From the NCBI RefSeq assembly GCF_001577365.1, contig NZ_CP014513.1, forward strand, positions 3,658,001-3,722,000: 64,000 nucleotides of DNA, in the 5' to 3' direction. Shown piece after piece: positions 9,152-17,575 of the stretch. Under the pieces are notes generated by a model, which saw only the letters and a program-made list of their open reading frames with translations, searched no databases and was not told the origin of the DNA. Within the stretch, counting starts at the first letter, position 1; every line of letters starts with the position of its first letter. Position numbers and translations under genes: made by a program. This DNA is from Frondihabitans sp. PAMC 28766. GTDB lineage: Bacteria; Actinomycetota; Actinomycetes; Actinomycetales; Microbacteriaceae.

Positions 9152-9199
9152 TTCCTTCTCGCCTCCTTGCGTGAACTTGACGAGTAGCTTGCCAAAACG

Positions 9200-9236
9200 A
9201 TCATGAATGCACAATAGATCACGACAAGGTCGTCGC
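9200..9236. promoter_or_regulatory. Putative promoter/operator of the importer operon
   Basis: The gap between the importer operon and the DeoR terminator holds an AT-richer island with ATCATGAATGCACAA (9200-9214) and the dyad GACAAGGTCGTC (9222-9233). A closely related GACGACAAAGGTCGTC occurs upstream of the GH135 gene (15003-15018), and the TCAT/GATC half-sites resemble those before the SIS gene. This suggests common control by the DeoR protein. Confidence 0.4.
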
Positions 9237-9276
9237 CGAAAGGGTCGGGCGAGTGTTTTACACGATCGAAATAAAA

Positions 9277-9303
9277 AGGCGCCACGTCACCGACGCGGCG
9301 CCT
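9277..9303 (-). terminator. Rho-independent terminator of the DeoR gene
   Basis: On the minus strand a 7-bp stem (AGGCGCC at 9277-9283 with GGCGCCT at 9297-9303) is followed directly by TTTTTAT. It lies 23 bp after the DeoR stop, separating the regulator from the importer operon. Confidence 0.8.
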
Positions 9304-9325
9304 CCGTCACGGAGATCAGGCGAGT

Positions 9326-10117
9326 TCACGCAGCGATGACGATTTCGACGCCGGCCGATTCGAGATCGGCCTGCAGGGCCGGCGGGACGGCGACATCGGT
9401 GACCAGGACGTCGATCCTCTCCAGGGGGCAGATGCGCGCAAAGGTCATCCGATCCATTTTCGTGGAGTCGGCGACGACGATGACTTTCCGCCCGACCTCG
9501 GCGAACCGACGGCTCACCTCCGCCTCCCCCTCGTGCATCGTCGTGGCGCCATAACGTCCACTCAGGCCGTCGACACCGAGGATCACGACGTCGACGGCGA
9601 ACTCCGCCAGGGTCGTGGCGACGACGGCGCCGACGAGCTCGTACGACTGCCGGCGAGCGACCCCGCCGGTCACGACGATCTTCACGTGCGGGCGGACGGA
9701 GAGCTCGTAGCCGATGTTCAAGGCGTTGGTCACGATCGTCACGCCGTAGTCACCATCCGAACGAATGAATCGCTCGCTCTTGCCCAGCTCGCGAGCCACC
9801 TCTGTCGTCGTGGTGCCTCCATTGAGCCCCACGGAGTCGCCAGGCATGACCAGACCGGCCGCCGCTCGAGCAATCGCGATCTTCGCGTCAGCCTGCCGGG
9901 CGATCTTGTACTGAAGAGGAAGCTCGTAACCCGTCCCGAGCGCGGCCACCCCACCGTGAGTGCGCGTGACCAGTCGCTGTTCCGCCAGCGTCGTCAGGTC
10001 CCTCCTCGCTGTCGCGGGCGAGATGTCGAGGCTCTTGCTGATCTCGGAGATCGACACGTTGCCCCGTTCGCTCACGAGTTCGAGGAGAGCGTTCAGTCTT
10101 TGCTGGGGCGTCATCAT
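9326..10117 (-). CDS. DeoR/GlpR family transcriptional regulator
   Basis: 263 residues, the standard DeoR length. The N-terminal HTH (RGNVSISEISKSLDISPATARRDL written in two parts: RGNVSISEISKSL and ISPATARRDLTTL, ~14-40) is followed by a sugar-phosphate isomerase-like effector domain (GLNGGTTTTEVA, VVTGG, DSTKMDR). Such proteins usually sense a phosphorylated pathway intermediate; AgaR is the model for the galactosamine pathway. It is divergent from the SIS-ROK-NagA-PfkB-aldolase operon, and repeated GTCATnnnTGAT sites occur in that promoter and before the GH135 gene. It is the likely local repressor. Confidence 0.9.
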   Translation of the reverse strand: MMTPQQRLNALLELVSERGNVSISEISKSLDISPATARRDLTTLAEQRLVTRTHGGVAALGTGYELPLQYKIARQADAKIAIARAAAGLVMPGDSVGLNGGTTTTEVARELGKSERFIRSDGDYGVTIVTNALNIGYELSVRPHVKIVVTGGVARRQSYELVGAVVATTLAEFAVDVVILGVDGLSGRYGATTMHEGEAEVSRRFAEVGRKVIVVADSTKMDRMTFARICPLERIDVLVTDVAVPPALQADLESAGVEIVIAA

Positions 10118-10173
10118 CGGCCTTTCACTCAGGAATTGACTCTGGCCATCCTAGAGTCGTGTCTCTCCCACAA

Positions 10174-10230
10174 GTCATGATTGATTTTGCACGAATTTCT
10201 TGACATTGGTCATAATTGATCGTCTACACT
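10174..10230 (+). promoter_or_regulatory. Promoter and candidate DeoR operators of the amino-sugar operon
   Basis: Two copies of a direct repeat GTCATnATTGAT lie at 10174-10185 and 10209-10220. TTGACA (10200-10205) with TACACT (10225-10230) forms a sigma-70-like promoter with somewhat long (19-nt) spacing; TCTACA at 17 nt is the alternative. The second repeat sits within the spacer, the usual place for repression. Confidence 0.6.
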
Positions 10231-10275
10231 TTCGAGCATCGATCAGTTCGATCGAGGATCACCCGAAAGGCCTTC

Positions 10276-11154
10276 ATGTCCGACACCTTTGTTGCCAGCG
10301 AGCTGGCCTCGCAGCCGGAGACCTGGCGCGCGGCCGCTCGGCTCGTCCCCACCTTCCTCGACTCACTGCCGCAGGCCGGTGAACGTGTGGCCGTGGTCGG
10401 TTGCGGCACCAGCTGGTTCATCGCAATGAGTTATGCCGTCGCTCGCGAGTCAGCCGGCCTCGGCGTCACCGACGCCTTCGCCGGGTCGGAGTTCCCCCGC
10501 GGCCGCGACTACGACCGCGTCATCACGATCTCGCGGTCGGGCACGACGACAGAGATCGTTCAGCTGCTCGAAGAGCTCAACGGCTCGACGACCACGCTCA
10601 TCACCGCCGTCGCCGACAGCCCCGCCGCGGCAGTCGCCCAGAGCACCATCGCGCTGCCTTTCGCCGACGAGCGATCCGTCGTGCAGACGCGCTTCGCAAC
10701 GACGACGCTCGCGTTCTTGAGGGCGCACCTCGGTCACGACGTCGACGCCCTGGCCGAGCAGGCCGAGATTGCCCTCGGCCTTCCGATCGATGACCTCCTC
10801 GCAGCCGAGCAGGTCACGTTCATCGGGCGGGGCTCCGCGATCGGGCTGACCTACGAGGCAGCGCTCAAGACACGTGAAGCCGCCCAATTCTGGGCGGAGT
10901 CGTATCCTGCGATGGACTACCGACACGGCCCCATCGCCATCGCACAGCCGGGTCGCCTCGTCTGGTCGCTGGGGCCGTCGCCTCGTGGTCTCGCCGAAGA
11001 AGTAGCCCTCACCGGCGCGGTCTTCGTCGAACACGACCTCGACCCTCTCGCCGGTCTCGTCGTCGTCCATCGCTTCGCCGTAGCCCTCGCCCTCGCCCGT
11101 GGTCTCGACCCCGACAACCCACGATCCCTCACCCGCTCGGTGATCCTCAGCTGA
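10276..11154 (+). CDS. SIS domain sugar-phosphate isomerase/deaminase (AgaS-like)
   Basis: 292 residues from the ATG at 10276, preceded by GAAAGG; the longer upstream start is rejected. Two SIS domains are visible: the first with VVGCGTSW and ISRSGTTTE (~80-88), the second with FIGRGSAIGLTYEAALK and the YRHGP phosphate-site motif (~215). The architecture matches GlmS-type isomerases without the glutaminase domain, including AgaS, which converts galactosamine-6-phosphate to tagatose-6-phosphate and ammonia. It is the first gene of a five-gene operon; the downstream kinase and aldolase fit that product. Confidence 0.85.
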   Translation: MSDTFVASELASQPETWRAAARLVPTFLDSLPQAGERVAVVGCGTSWFIAMSYAVARESAGLGVTDAFAGSEFPRGRDYDRVITISRSGTTTEIVQLLEELNGSTTTLITAVADSPAAAVAQSTIALPFADERSVVQTRFATTTLAFLRAHLGHDVDALAEQAEIALGLPIDDLLAAEQVTFIGRGSAIGLTYEAALKTREAAQFWAESYPAMDYRHGPIAIAQPGRLVWSLGPSPRGLAEEVALTGAVFVEHDLDPLAGLVVVHRFAVALALARGLDPDNPRSLTRSVILS

Positions 11155-12047
11155 TGTCCGCCGTCCTCGGCATCGATGTCGGTGGCACCAGCGTCAAATC
11201 ACGGGTCGTCTCCGGGGATGTCATCCGTTGGGAACGACGGGACCCAACGCCTCAGCAGGACGCGGACGGGTGCGCACTGGGACAGCTCGTCGCCGAAATC
11301 GCCTCCGAGGCCGCGAGGAGCTGCGGTGAGATCGAGGCCATCGGTCTCGTCGTCCCGGGCATCGTCGACGACGCTCGAGGCGAGGCAGTCCTCTCCGTCA
11401 ACATCGGCTGGCACGATCTTCCTCTTCGTGACATCGTGCGAGACCATCTGGCGAAAGCCGGGTCACCCCTGGCCATCGCATTCGGACAGGATGTCCGGGC
11501 GGGAGCCCTCGCCGAGAGCCGGTCGGGAGCAGCCGCCGGGTTGACCGGAACGACAGCCTTCGTCCCCGTCGGAACCGGCCTGGCCAGCGCCCTCGTCGTC
11601 GACGGCATTCTCGTGTCCGGCCAGGAATGGCCGGGCGAAGACGGACAGGTCCTCATCGAGGTCGGGCCGCACGCCGGGTCACGAGTCGAAGAGATCGCAT
11701 CCGCGTCCGCCGTCGCTCGACGCGTAGGCGCCCCGAACGCGCAAGCCGCTGCGGAACTCGTGCGCACCGGCGACGCGCGCGCAGCAGCGGTGTGGGGCGA
11801 GTGCATCGAGGTCCTCGCCGATGCCGTCGCGTCGATCGTTCGCCGCAGCGGCTGCACCACCGTCGTCCTCGGCGGCGGGCTTGCCGAATCGGGCCCTCTT
11901 CTCTTCGAGCCCCTGACCGAGGCCCTCCGCATCCGTCTTTCCGGCGGATCGAGCCCGAAGCTCCTGCCAGCCCTCCACCGCGATGGTGCGGCCGCAGCCG
12001 GAGCCGTGTTATTGGCTCAGGACCTTCTCGAGCACATCGACCGATGA
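11154..12047 (+). CDS. ROK family sugar kinase (probable amino-sugar kinase)
   Basis: 297 residues. The ATP-phosphate motif DVGGTSVKS (~8-16), the catalytic Asp in FGQDVRAGALAE (~111-122) and the glycine-rich VLGGGLAESGPL (~246-257) define a ROK kinase. The ExGH and CxCGxxGC zinc site of many ROK members is absent, as in some hexosamine kinases. Its ATG overlaps the SIS stop. In this operon it would phosphorylate imported (N-acetyl)galactosamine at O6, giving NagA its substrate; glucosamine-type substrates cannot be excluded. Confidence 0.87.
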   Translation: MSAVLGIDVGGTSVKSRVVSGDVIRWERRDPTPQQDADGCALGQLVAEIASEAARSCGEIEAIGLVVPGIVDDARGEAVLSVNIGWHDLPLRDIVRDHLAKAGSPLAIAFGQDVRAGALAESRSGAAAGLTGTTAFVPVGTGLASALVVDGILVSGQEWPGEDGQVLIEVGPHAGSRVEEIASASAVARRVGAPNAQAAAELVRTGDARAAAVWGECIEVLADAVASIVRRSGCTTVVLGGGLAESGPLLFEPLTEALRIRLSGGSSPKLLPALHRDGAAAAGAVLLAQDLLEHIDR

Positions 12048-13186
12048 CCGACAGCGCACCTTCTCGCCGCATCGTCGCGGCGGACCGGATCGTCGACGGG
12101 ACAATCGACTGGAGCCCTGGCTGGCTGGAGATCCGGCACGGCGTCATCGTCGCTCGGGGTGCCGGGCTCCCCGTCGGCGAGAACGCGGAACGCATCCAGG
12201 GGATCCTCCTCCCCGGATTCGTCGACCTTCACTGCCACGGCGCCCTGAGCGCCGACTTCGCCCGAGCGCCGACGGAAGATGCGATGACTGCCACGCAGCA
12301 TCATCGGGCACGAGGCACCACGACGCTGATCGCATCGGTCGCCACGGGCACTCCCGCTGACACGCTCGACGCCGTCGGTCGCCTGGTTCCCCTCGTGAAG
12401 CGTGAGGAGATCGCCGGGATCCATCTCGAGGGCCCGTTCCTTTCGAGTAGACGGAGAGGTGCTCATGCCGCCGACCTTCTGCGCCCGCCTGATCGATCCG
12501 AGATGGACGCCCTCCTGGAAGAAGCAGACGGTGCCATTTCCGTCGTCACCCTCGCACCCGAGTTGCCAGGTGCCCTCGGGCTCATCACCCACCTCGTGGC
12601 CAACGGCGTCATCGTCGCCATCGGTCACACCGATTGCGATGCGGAGACGGCCTCGCGCGCCCTGGATCGGGGAGCAACACTCATGACGCACCTCTTCAAT
12701 GGCATGCCCCCGCTCCACCATCGACGCCCGGGGCCAGTCGGCATCGGATTGACGGACCGGCGGGCCGTGCTCGAACTCATCGCCGACGGACACCACCTCG
12801 CCGAGCCGATCCTGCGCCTCGCCCTCGAATCGGCCGCCGGGCGGGCGGTTCTCGTCTCGGACGCCATGGCGGCCACAGGATGCGCGGACGGCCCCTACGA
12901 GATCGCCGGCTCGGAAGTGACAGTGAGTGGAGGCGTTGCCACGCTCACCGACGGCTCCTCTCTGGCGGGGAGCACGATCACGATCCTGGATGCCCTCCAC
13001 CATGTGCTGCGCGAGACACGGGTGACGATTCAGGAGGCCGTGCGGCTCTCGAGCGAATCGGCCGCCCGCATGCTCGGAAGGGAAGCTCGGGGCTTCGCGG
13101 TCGGCGCCGCCGCCGACGCCGTCCTCCTGCCTCAGCAGCCGGATGGGTCGGCCGTCGCGGTGATGAAGAGGGGGCTCTGGCTGTGA
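12044..13186 (+). CDS. nagA: N-acetylhexosamine-6-phosphate deacetylase (NagA/AgaA type)
   Basis: A 380-residue amidohydrolase. The start at 12044 overlaps the kinase stop by 4 nt. Motifs in order are the metal-binding HCHG in FVDLHCHGA, the metal Glu in HLEGPFLS, GHTDCDAET, the substrate loop THLFNGMPPLHHR and catalytic Asp in VLVSDAMAATG. All core residues are present. It removes acetate from GalNAc-6-P or GlcNAc-6-P. The neighbours (tagatose-type kinase and aldolase) favour the galacto form, AgaA; sequence alone does not separate the two. Confidence 0.88.
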   Translation: MTDSAPSRRIVAADRIVDGTIDWSPGWLEIRHGVIVARGAGLPVGENAERIQGILLPGFVDLHCHGALSADFARAPTEDAMTATQHHRARGTTTLIASVATGTPADTLDAVGRLVPLVKREEIAGIHLEGPFLSSRRRGAHAADLLRPPDRSEMDALLEEADGAISVVTLAPELPGALGLITHLVANGVIVAIGHTDCDAETASRALDRGATLMTHLFNGMPPLHHRRPGPVGIGLTDRRAVLELIADGHHLAEPILRLALESAAGRAVLVSDAMAATGCADGPYEIAGSEVTVSGGVATLTDGSSLAGSTITILDALHHVLRETRVTIQEAVRLSSESAARMLGREARGFAVGAAADAVLLPQQPDGSAVAVMKRGLWL

Positions 13187-14100
13187 TTCTGGTACTCACT
13201 CCGAACCCGGCCGTGGATGTCACGTACACGGTCGGCCATCAACTGATCGGCGAGACTCAGCGCGTCCTCGACGTCGCGAAGCGACCCGGCGGAAAGGGCC
13301 TGAATGTGGCGCGGGTGCTGCACCTCCTCGGGCGAGAGACCCTTGCGCTGTCGCCGCTCGGCGGCGACGGCGGACGGTGGATCGAGTCAGAGCTCGAGGC
13401 TTCCGGGATCGCGAACACGTCGTCCCTCATCTCCGCCCCGACGAGGACAACCGTGACCGTCGTCGATGCCGACCAGCATCCGACCGTCTTCGCCGAACCA
13501 GGACCGACCATTTCGCCCACAGAGTGGGAGGACTACAGGGGCCTCGTCCGCGAACATCTGCCGGCCGCAGACCTCGTCGTGGTCTCGGGGTCGCTTCCCG
13601 CGACAGCCGACTCCGAGCTCGTGGCCGAATGGGTGGCTGACGCCCACGCCCGTGGCGTTCCGATCCTGGTCGACGTCTCCGGGCCGCCGCTCCTCGCAGC
13701 GGCGCGAGCAGGGGCTGACATCGTCAAGCCCAACGCGGCGGAGCTTCGGGAGGCCACGGGCAACGACGACGAGTCAGTGGCAGCCCACGTTCTGCTCGAT
13801 CTCGGAGCCGGGTTGGTCATCGTTTCTCGCGGCGCTGACGGCCTCACCGCATACTCCACCACCGAAGTGACCACCGTCGAGGCAGTGCCGGGAGTTGCAG
13901 GCAATCCGACCGGCGCCGGCGACGCAGCCACCGCAGGAACGGCCGTCGGCTTCGTCGACGGCATCGCCACGGTCGATCTCCTGCGACTCGCCAGCGCGCT
14001 CGGCGCCGCAGCCGTCCTGCGCCCCACCGCCGGCGACATCGATCTCGACGCCTACCCGAAGTTCATCGCACACCTAGAGCTGTCCGGAGCGAAAACATGA
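13183..14100 (+). CDS. PfkB family hexose-phosphate kinase (LacC/1-phosphofructokinase type)
   Basis: 305 residues from a GTG at 13183 that overlaps the previous stop. It shows the 1-PFK/LacC subgroup N-terminus (LTPNPAVDVTY), GGKGLNVARVLH (~37-48) for substrate binding, and the catalytic GNPTGAGDAATAG (~238-250) with the base Asp. In the operon it most likely phosphorylates tagatose-6-phosphate to tagatose-1,6-bisphosphate. Fructose-1-phosphate is the alternative substrate for the subgroup. Confidence 0.87.
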   Translation: MILVLTPNPAVDVTYTVGHQLIGETQRVLDVAKRPGGKGLNVARVLHLLGRETLALSPLGGDGGRWIESELEASGIANTSSLISAPTRTTVTVVDADQHPTVFAEPGPTISPTEWEDYRGLVREHLPAADLVVVSGSLPATADSELVAEWVADAHARGVPILVDVSGPPLLAAARAGADIVKPNAAELREATGNDDESVAAHVLLDLGAGLVIVSRGADGLTAYSTTEVTTVEAVPGVAGNPTGAGDAATAGTAVGFVDGIATVDLLRLASALGAAAVLRPTAGDIDLDAYPKFIAHLELSGAKT

Positions 14101-14954
14101 CACCCCACCCGCCCCTGCCTGAAATCCTTCGCGACGCACGAGCGCAAGGCGGCGCCGTCGGCGCCTTCAACGTCGTCCTCCTCGAGCACGCCGAGGCGAT
14201 CGTCACCGCCGCCGAACGAGTCCGGCTGCCCGTCATCCTGCAGATCAGCGAGAACTGCGTCCGCTACCACGGGAGTCTGGCACCCATCGTCCTCGCATCA
14301 CTCGCTCTCGCACAGGCGGCGACCGTCCCCGTCTTCGTGCATCTCGACCACATCGAAGACACCGACCTGATCCGCGAGGGCATCGATTTGGGCGTCGACA
14401 GCGTGATGTACGACGGGTCACGCCTCGCGTATTCCGACAACATCGCTGCGACGGCGGCGATCGTCGAGCTGTGCCATGCCAGCGGCATCGCCGTCGAGGC
14501 CGAGCTCGGTGAGATCGGAGGCAAGGACGGCGTCCACGCGCCGGGAGCCCGCACCGACCCCGACGAGGCGAGAAGCTTCACACTTCTGACCGGCATCGAC
14601 GCACTCGCTGTCGCGGTGGGCACCTCCCACGCCATGACCGACCGCGTGGCCACCGTCGACAGACCACTCGTCGAACGGCTGCGAGAGGCCGTCCCGGTGC
14701 CGCTCGTCCTTCACGGCTCGTCCGGCCTGTCGGACGACGAACTTCGTGGAGCCGTGAGGAGCGGCCTGACCAAGGTCAACATCTCGACGCACCTCAACGG
14801 CCTGTTCACGGAGTCGGTCCGCCAGACATTGACCCTGCGGGGCGATGTCGTGGACCCTCGCGTCTACGTTCGCGAGGCTCGTGCGGCGTTTGCCGATGAG
14901 ACAGCCCGACTGCTTCAGCTGCTCAGCCCGACGGCCGTGGTTGCTCATTTTTGA
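14097..14954 (+). CDS. Class II ketose-bisphosphate aldolase (KbaY/GatY type)
   Basis: 285 residues, overlapping the kinase by 4 nt. Key elements are HLDH (~82-85, catalytic Asp84 and a Zn ligand), EAELGEIGG (~134-142) with a metal Glu, GTSHAM (~181-186) and VLHGSSGLSDDE (~205), then KVNIST. Length and motifs fit tagatose-1,6-bisphosphate aldolases, which yield dihydroxyacetone phosphate and glyceraldehyde-3-phosphate. It completes the Aga pathway. KbaY normally gains activity with a KbaZ partner, which is not encoded here. Confidence 0.88.
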   Translation: MTPHPPLPEILRDARAQGGAVGAFNVVLLEHAEAIVTAAERVRLPVILQISENCVRYHGSLAPIVLASLALAQAATVPVFVHLDHIEDTDLIREGIDLGVDSVMYDGSRLAYSDNIAATAAIVELCHASGIAVEAELGEIGGKDGVHAPGARTDPDEARSFTLLTGIDALAVAVGTSHAMTDRVATVDRPLVERLREAVPVPLVLHGSSGLSDDELRGAVRSGLTKVNISTHLNGLFTESVRQTLTLRGDVVDPRVYVREARAAFADETARLLQLLSPTAVVAHF

Positions 14955-14962
14955 CTCAATGG

Positions 14963-14995
14963 TTGTTTAAGACGTCATTTCTGATCATACTGATC
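14963..14995 (+). promoter_or_regulatory. Promoter and candidate DeoR operators of the GH135 gene
   Basis: TTGTTT (14963-14968), a 17-nt spacer and CATACT (14986-14991) form a plausible promoter. Over it lie two overlapping repeats, GTCATTTCTGAT (14974-14985) and ATCATACTGATC (14984-14995), matching the GTCATnnnTGAT pattern before the SIS gene. The secreted enzyme thus appears to have its own promoter under the same regulator. Confidence 0.55.
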
Positions 14996-15046
14996 GCAAC
15001 ATGACGACAAAGGTCGTCACGTTCACGATCACGTTGAAGGAGCCCC

Positions 15047-16876
15047 ATGTCGTCCCTCCCTCGCCGACTCGCAGCAGCGATCGGCCTCACCGCCCTCATT
15101 GCGGCCGGATCCACTCTGGGCGCCTCGGCGGCCCAGGCCACGACCGTTCCCGACCTCGCCCAGCACGTCGCGGTTCCCGCCTACATCCCGCCGAGCGACA
15201 CGACGTCGTGGAACAGCATCAATTCTTCGAGCTCTCAACTCGGCTTCGTCGTCGTCAACGTCGCCAACGGCCCGGGAAGTGTGGTCGATTCGACGTGGCA
15301 GAGCACCATCGCCGCGGCTCACGCCCACGGCGAGAAAGTTCTCGGCTACGTCGACAGCGGCTACTTCGGCGCGTCGACCCCCGCGCGCCAGACTGTCCTC
15401 GGCGACACGGACTCCACCTCCTGGACGGTCCAAGCCGAGCAGGACATCAACCGCTGGTATTCCTACTACGGCTCGAACATCGACGGCATCTTCATGGATG
15501 ACGGCATGAACACTTGCGGCCCGACCGCCGGAAGCAACACCTACGCCGACCTCTACGCCCACCTGAACCAGTACATCCACACGAACCACCCCGGCTCGCT
15601 CACCGTCGTCAACCCCGGAATCTCGGTGCCGTCCTGCTACGCGCAGGCGGCCGACATCATCGTGTCATTCGAGGGTTCGGCCACCGACTACCTGAACCCG
15701 ACCGCGGCTGAGGCCCCTGAGACCTGGCAACTCAACGCCGACCCCGACAAGTTCTGGAACATCGTCTACGGCGTCGACCAGACCAACCTGACGGCCGTCA
15801 TGAACCAGTCGAAGATCGACAACTCCGGCTACATCTACGCCACGCCCGACACCCTGCCGAACCCGTACGACACGGCGCCGACAGGCACGCTCTGGGCACA
15901 GGAGCTGGCCGCAACGGCGGCAACGGCGACGACCGTTCCGGCCACACCGGCGAAGCCGACGGCGAACACGCCCTACTCGACCGGCGTCGACCTCAGCTGG
16001 GCCTCGGGATCGCCTTCCGTCGCGGGCTACGAGGTCTATCGCGACGGCACCGACGTCGGCGAGATCGGCAACGCCACGCCGTCAGCGACCCAGTGGACCG
16101 ACAACGGGCTTTCGCCGTCGACCACCTACAGCTACACGGTTCGGGCGCGCGGTTACGACGGTGTGCTCTCGGCCAGCAGCCCGGCGCTGTCGGTGACGAC
16201 GGACTCAGCCTGGGGTGCGACGCCCAGCGCCCCCTCGACCCTGACTTCGTCGAATCTGTCGGCCAACGGCACCCAGCTGGCCTGGGGCGCCTCGACGTCG
16301 AGAAACGACACGATCGCGTCATACGACGTCTCCGTCAACGGTGCGGTTCAGCTGTCTCTCCAGGGTGACATCACGTCGGTGCACCTCGGCGAGCTCACTC
16401 CGGGAACCTCCTACACCTTCTCGGTCGTCGCCCACGGTGACTCGGGCACGACGTCCGCGGCATCGAACGGCGTCACGGTGACCACCCCGTCGCCGACTCC
16501 CATCACGGGGGCAGCGGCCGCGCTCACGTCGACGAACGCGCACTTCCAGGCCCAGTACAACCTCGCCTACAACTTCCAGAACGTGTTCATCGACACGGAC
16601 CAGAACGCCGGCACCGGCTACCAGGTCGACGGGATCGGCGCCGACTACCTGATCGAAAACGGGGCCCTCTACCGCAACACGAACGACACGAACGCGTGGG
16701 ATTGGACTCCGGTGGCCCTTTCCAGTGGCCCTCTGACGTCGAGTGCCGGGGGCCTCTACGAGTGGGACGTGCCGACGAGCGCCTTCACGACCGCTCCGAC
16801 CGCTCTGAACGTCGTCTTCGACGGCTCGGGCAACTCCACCGAATACCTGGCTGGTCCTCTCACGGCGTCACTGTAA
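15047..16876 (+). CDS. Secreted Spherulin-4-like glycoside hydrolase (GH135) with Fn3 domains
   Basis: 609 residues. A Sec signal peptide (~1-31, ending ASAAQA) is followed by a Spherulin4/GH135 TIM-barrel-like domain (~35-275). Candidate catalytic acids are Asp151-Asp152 in DGIFMDDG and Glu209 in IIVSFEG; their spacing resembles the essential acidic pair and Glu of fungal Sph3. Two Fn3 modules follow (~300-390 and ~393-482), then a ~120-residue C-terminal domain (YNLAYNFQNVFIDTDQN region) that may bind carbohydrate. GH135 enzymes cut alpha-1,4-linked (N-acetyl)galactosamine in galactosaminogalactan. AAGGAG precedes the ATG. It sits directly after a complete galactosamine pathway. Confidence 0.8.
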   Translation: MSSLPRRLAAAIGLTALIAAGSTLGASAAQATTVPDLAQHVAVPAYIPPSDTTSWNSINSSSSQLGFVVVNVANGPGSVVDSTWQSTIAAAHAHGEKVLGYVDSGYFGASTPARQTVLGDTDSTSWTVQAEQDINRWYSYYGSNIDGIFMDDGMNTCGPTAGSNTYADLYAHLNQYIHTNHPGSLTVVNPGISVPSCYAQAADIIVSFEGSATDYLNPTAAEAPETWQLNADPDKFWNIVYGVDQTNLTAVMNQSKIDNSGYIYATPDTLPNPYDTAPTGTLWAQELAATAATATTVPATPAKPTANTPYSTGVDLSWASGSPSVAGYEVYRDGTDVGEIGNATPSATQWTDNGLSPSTTYSYTVRARGYDGVLSASSPALSVTTDSAWGATPSAPSTLTSSNLSANGTQLAWGASTSRNDTIASYDVSVNGAVQLSLQGDITSVHLGELTPGTSYTFSVVAHGDSGTTSAASNGVTVTTPSPTPITGAAAALTSTNAHFQAQYNLAYNFQNVFIDTDQNAGTGYQVDGIGADYLIENGALYRNTNDTNAWDWTPVALSSGPLTSSAGGLYEWDVPTSAFTTAPTALNVVFDGSGNSTEYLAGPLTASL

Positions 16877-16889
16877 CCAGACCCTCTGA

Positions 16890-16925
16890 GCCCGACGCCG
16901 GGGACCTCGGTTCCCGGCGTCGGGC
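16890..16925. terminator. Bidirectional terminator hairpin
   Basis: A perfect 13-bp GC-rich stem (GCCCGACGCCGGG at 16890-16902 with CCCGGCGTCGGGC at 16913-16925) lies between the convergent GH135 and TetR genes. It is likely to end both transcripts. Confidence 0.8.
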
Positions 16926-16969
16926 CCGCAAAGTCGCAACGACTGACCCCGGCGGAGTCCACTCCCCGG

Positions 16970-17560
16970 TCAACCCTCGGGCGCATTACTCAGAGTGCGT
17001 GCGGCGGACTCGGCATGATCGGCGGCGTCCTCCCGATCGGGCAGGACGCCCTCGATGTGGAACGTCGCGTAGCCGTGAGCCACGGCGCCGACGGCCATCA
17101 CGAGGTCCTGTGCCAGGACAGGATCGCCTCTCAGATCCAGCGCCGGTCCGTTCAAGAGTTCGAGGACGCGATCGCCCGCCTCGGCCAGTGAGGGGAACGC
17201 CGTTTTGTCGAGTCCGGCGCCGAAGGTGAAGAGGAAGAGTGACCGCTCATCAGCGGCGAACCGCACCGACTCTCCCGCGTAGGTCGCGAGCTTGTCGACC
17301 GCGCCGACGGCCGTCGCCATCGCGGTCGAGAAGCGTTCGTGCTGCAGGCGATAGCAGCGTTCGGCGAGGGAGGCGAGCAACGCTTCCCTATGGGCGTAGT
17401 GCCGGTAGGGCGCACCGCGACTGACTCCGGCTCGGCGACTCGCCTCCGCCAGGGTGAACCCCTGGACTCCGCGTTCGAGCACGAGCTCGAGGGCGGCCTC
17501 CTCGAGGGCGTTGCGGAGGTCTCCGTGGTGGTGACCCACGGGGCGGGCGGCGGAGCTCAT
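16970..17560 (-). CDS. TetR/AcrR family regulator
   Basis: 196 residues. The N-terminal HTH spans ~14-60 (FTLAEASRRAGVSRGAPYRHYAHREALLASLAE split as FTLAEASRRAGVSRG and PYRHYAHREALL), and the C-terminal ligand domain resembles TetR_C_33/WHG types. It follows the VOC gene by 15 bp in the same direction, so it is cotranscribed. Twin GTAAGC palindromes upstream of VOC are its probable autoregulatory sites. Confidence 0.88.
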   Translation of the reverse strand: MSSAARPVGHHHGDLRNALEEAALELVLERGVQGFTLAEASRRAGVSRGAPYRHYAHREALLASLAERCYRLQHERFSTAMATAVGAVDKLATYAGESVRFAADERSLFLFTFGAGLDKTAFPSLAEAGDRVLELLNGPALDLRGDPVLAQDLVMAVGAVAHGYATFHIEGVLPDREDAADHAESAARTLSNAPEG

Positions 17561-17575
17561 GACTTCACGGTAGCG

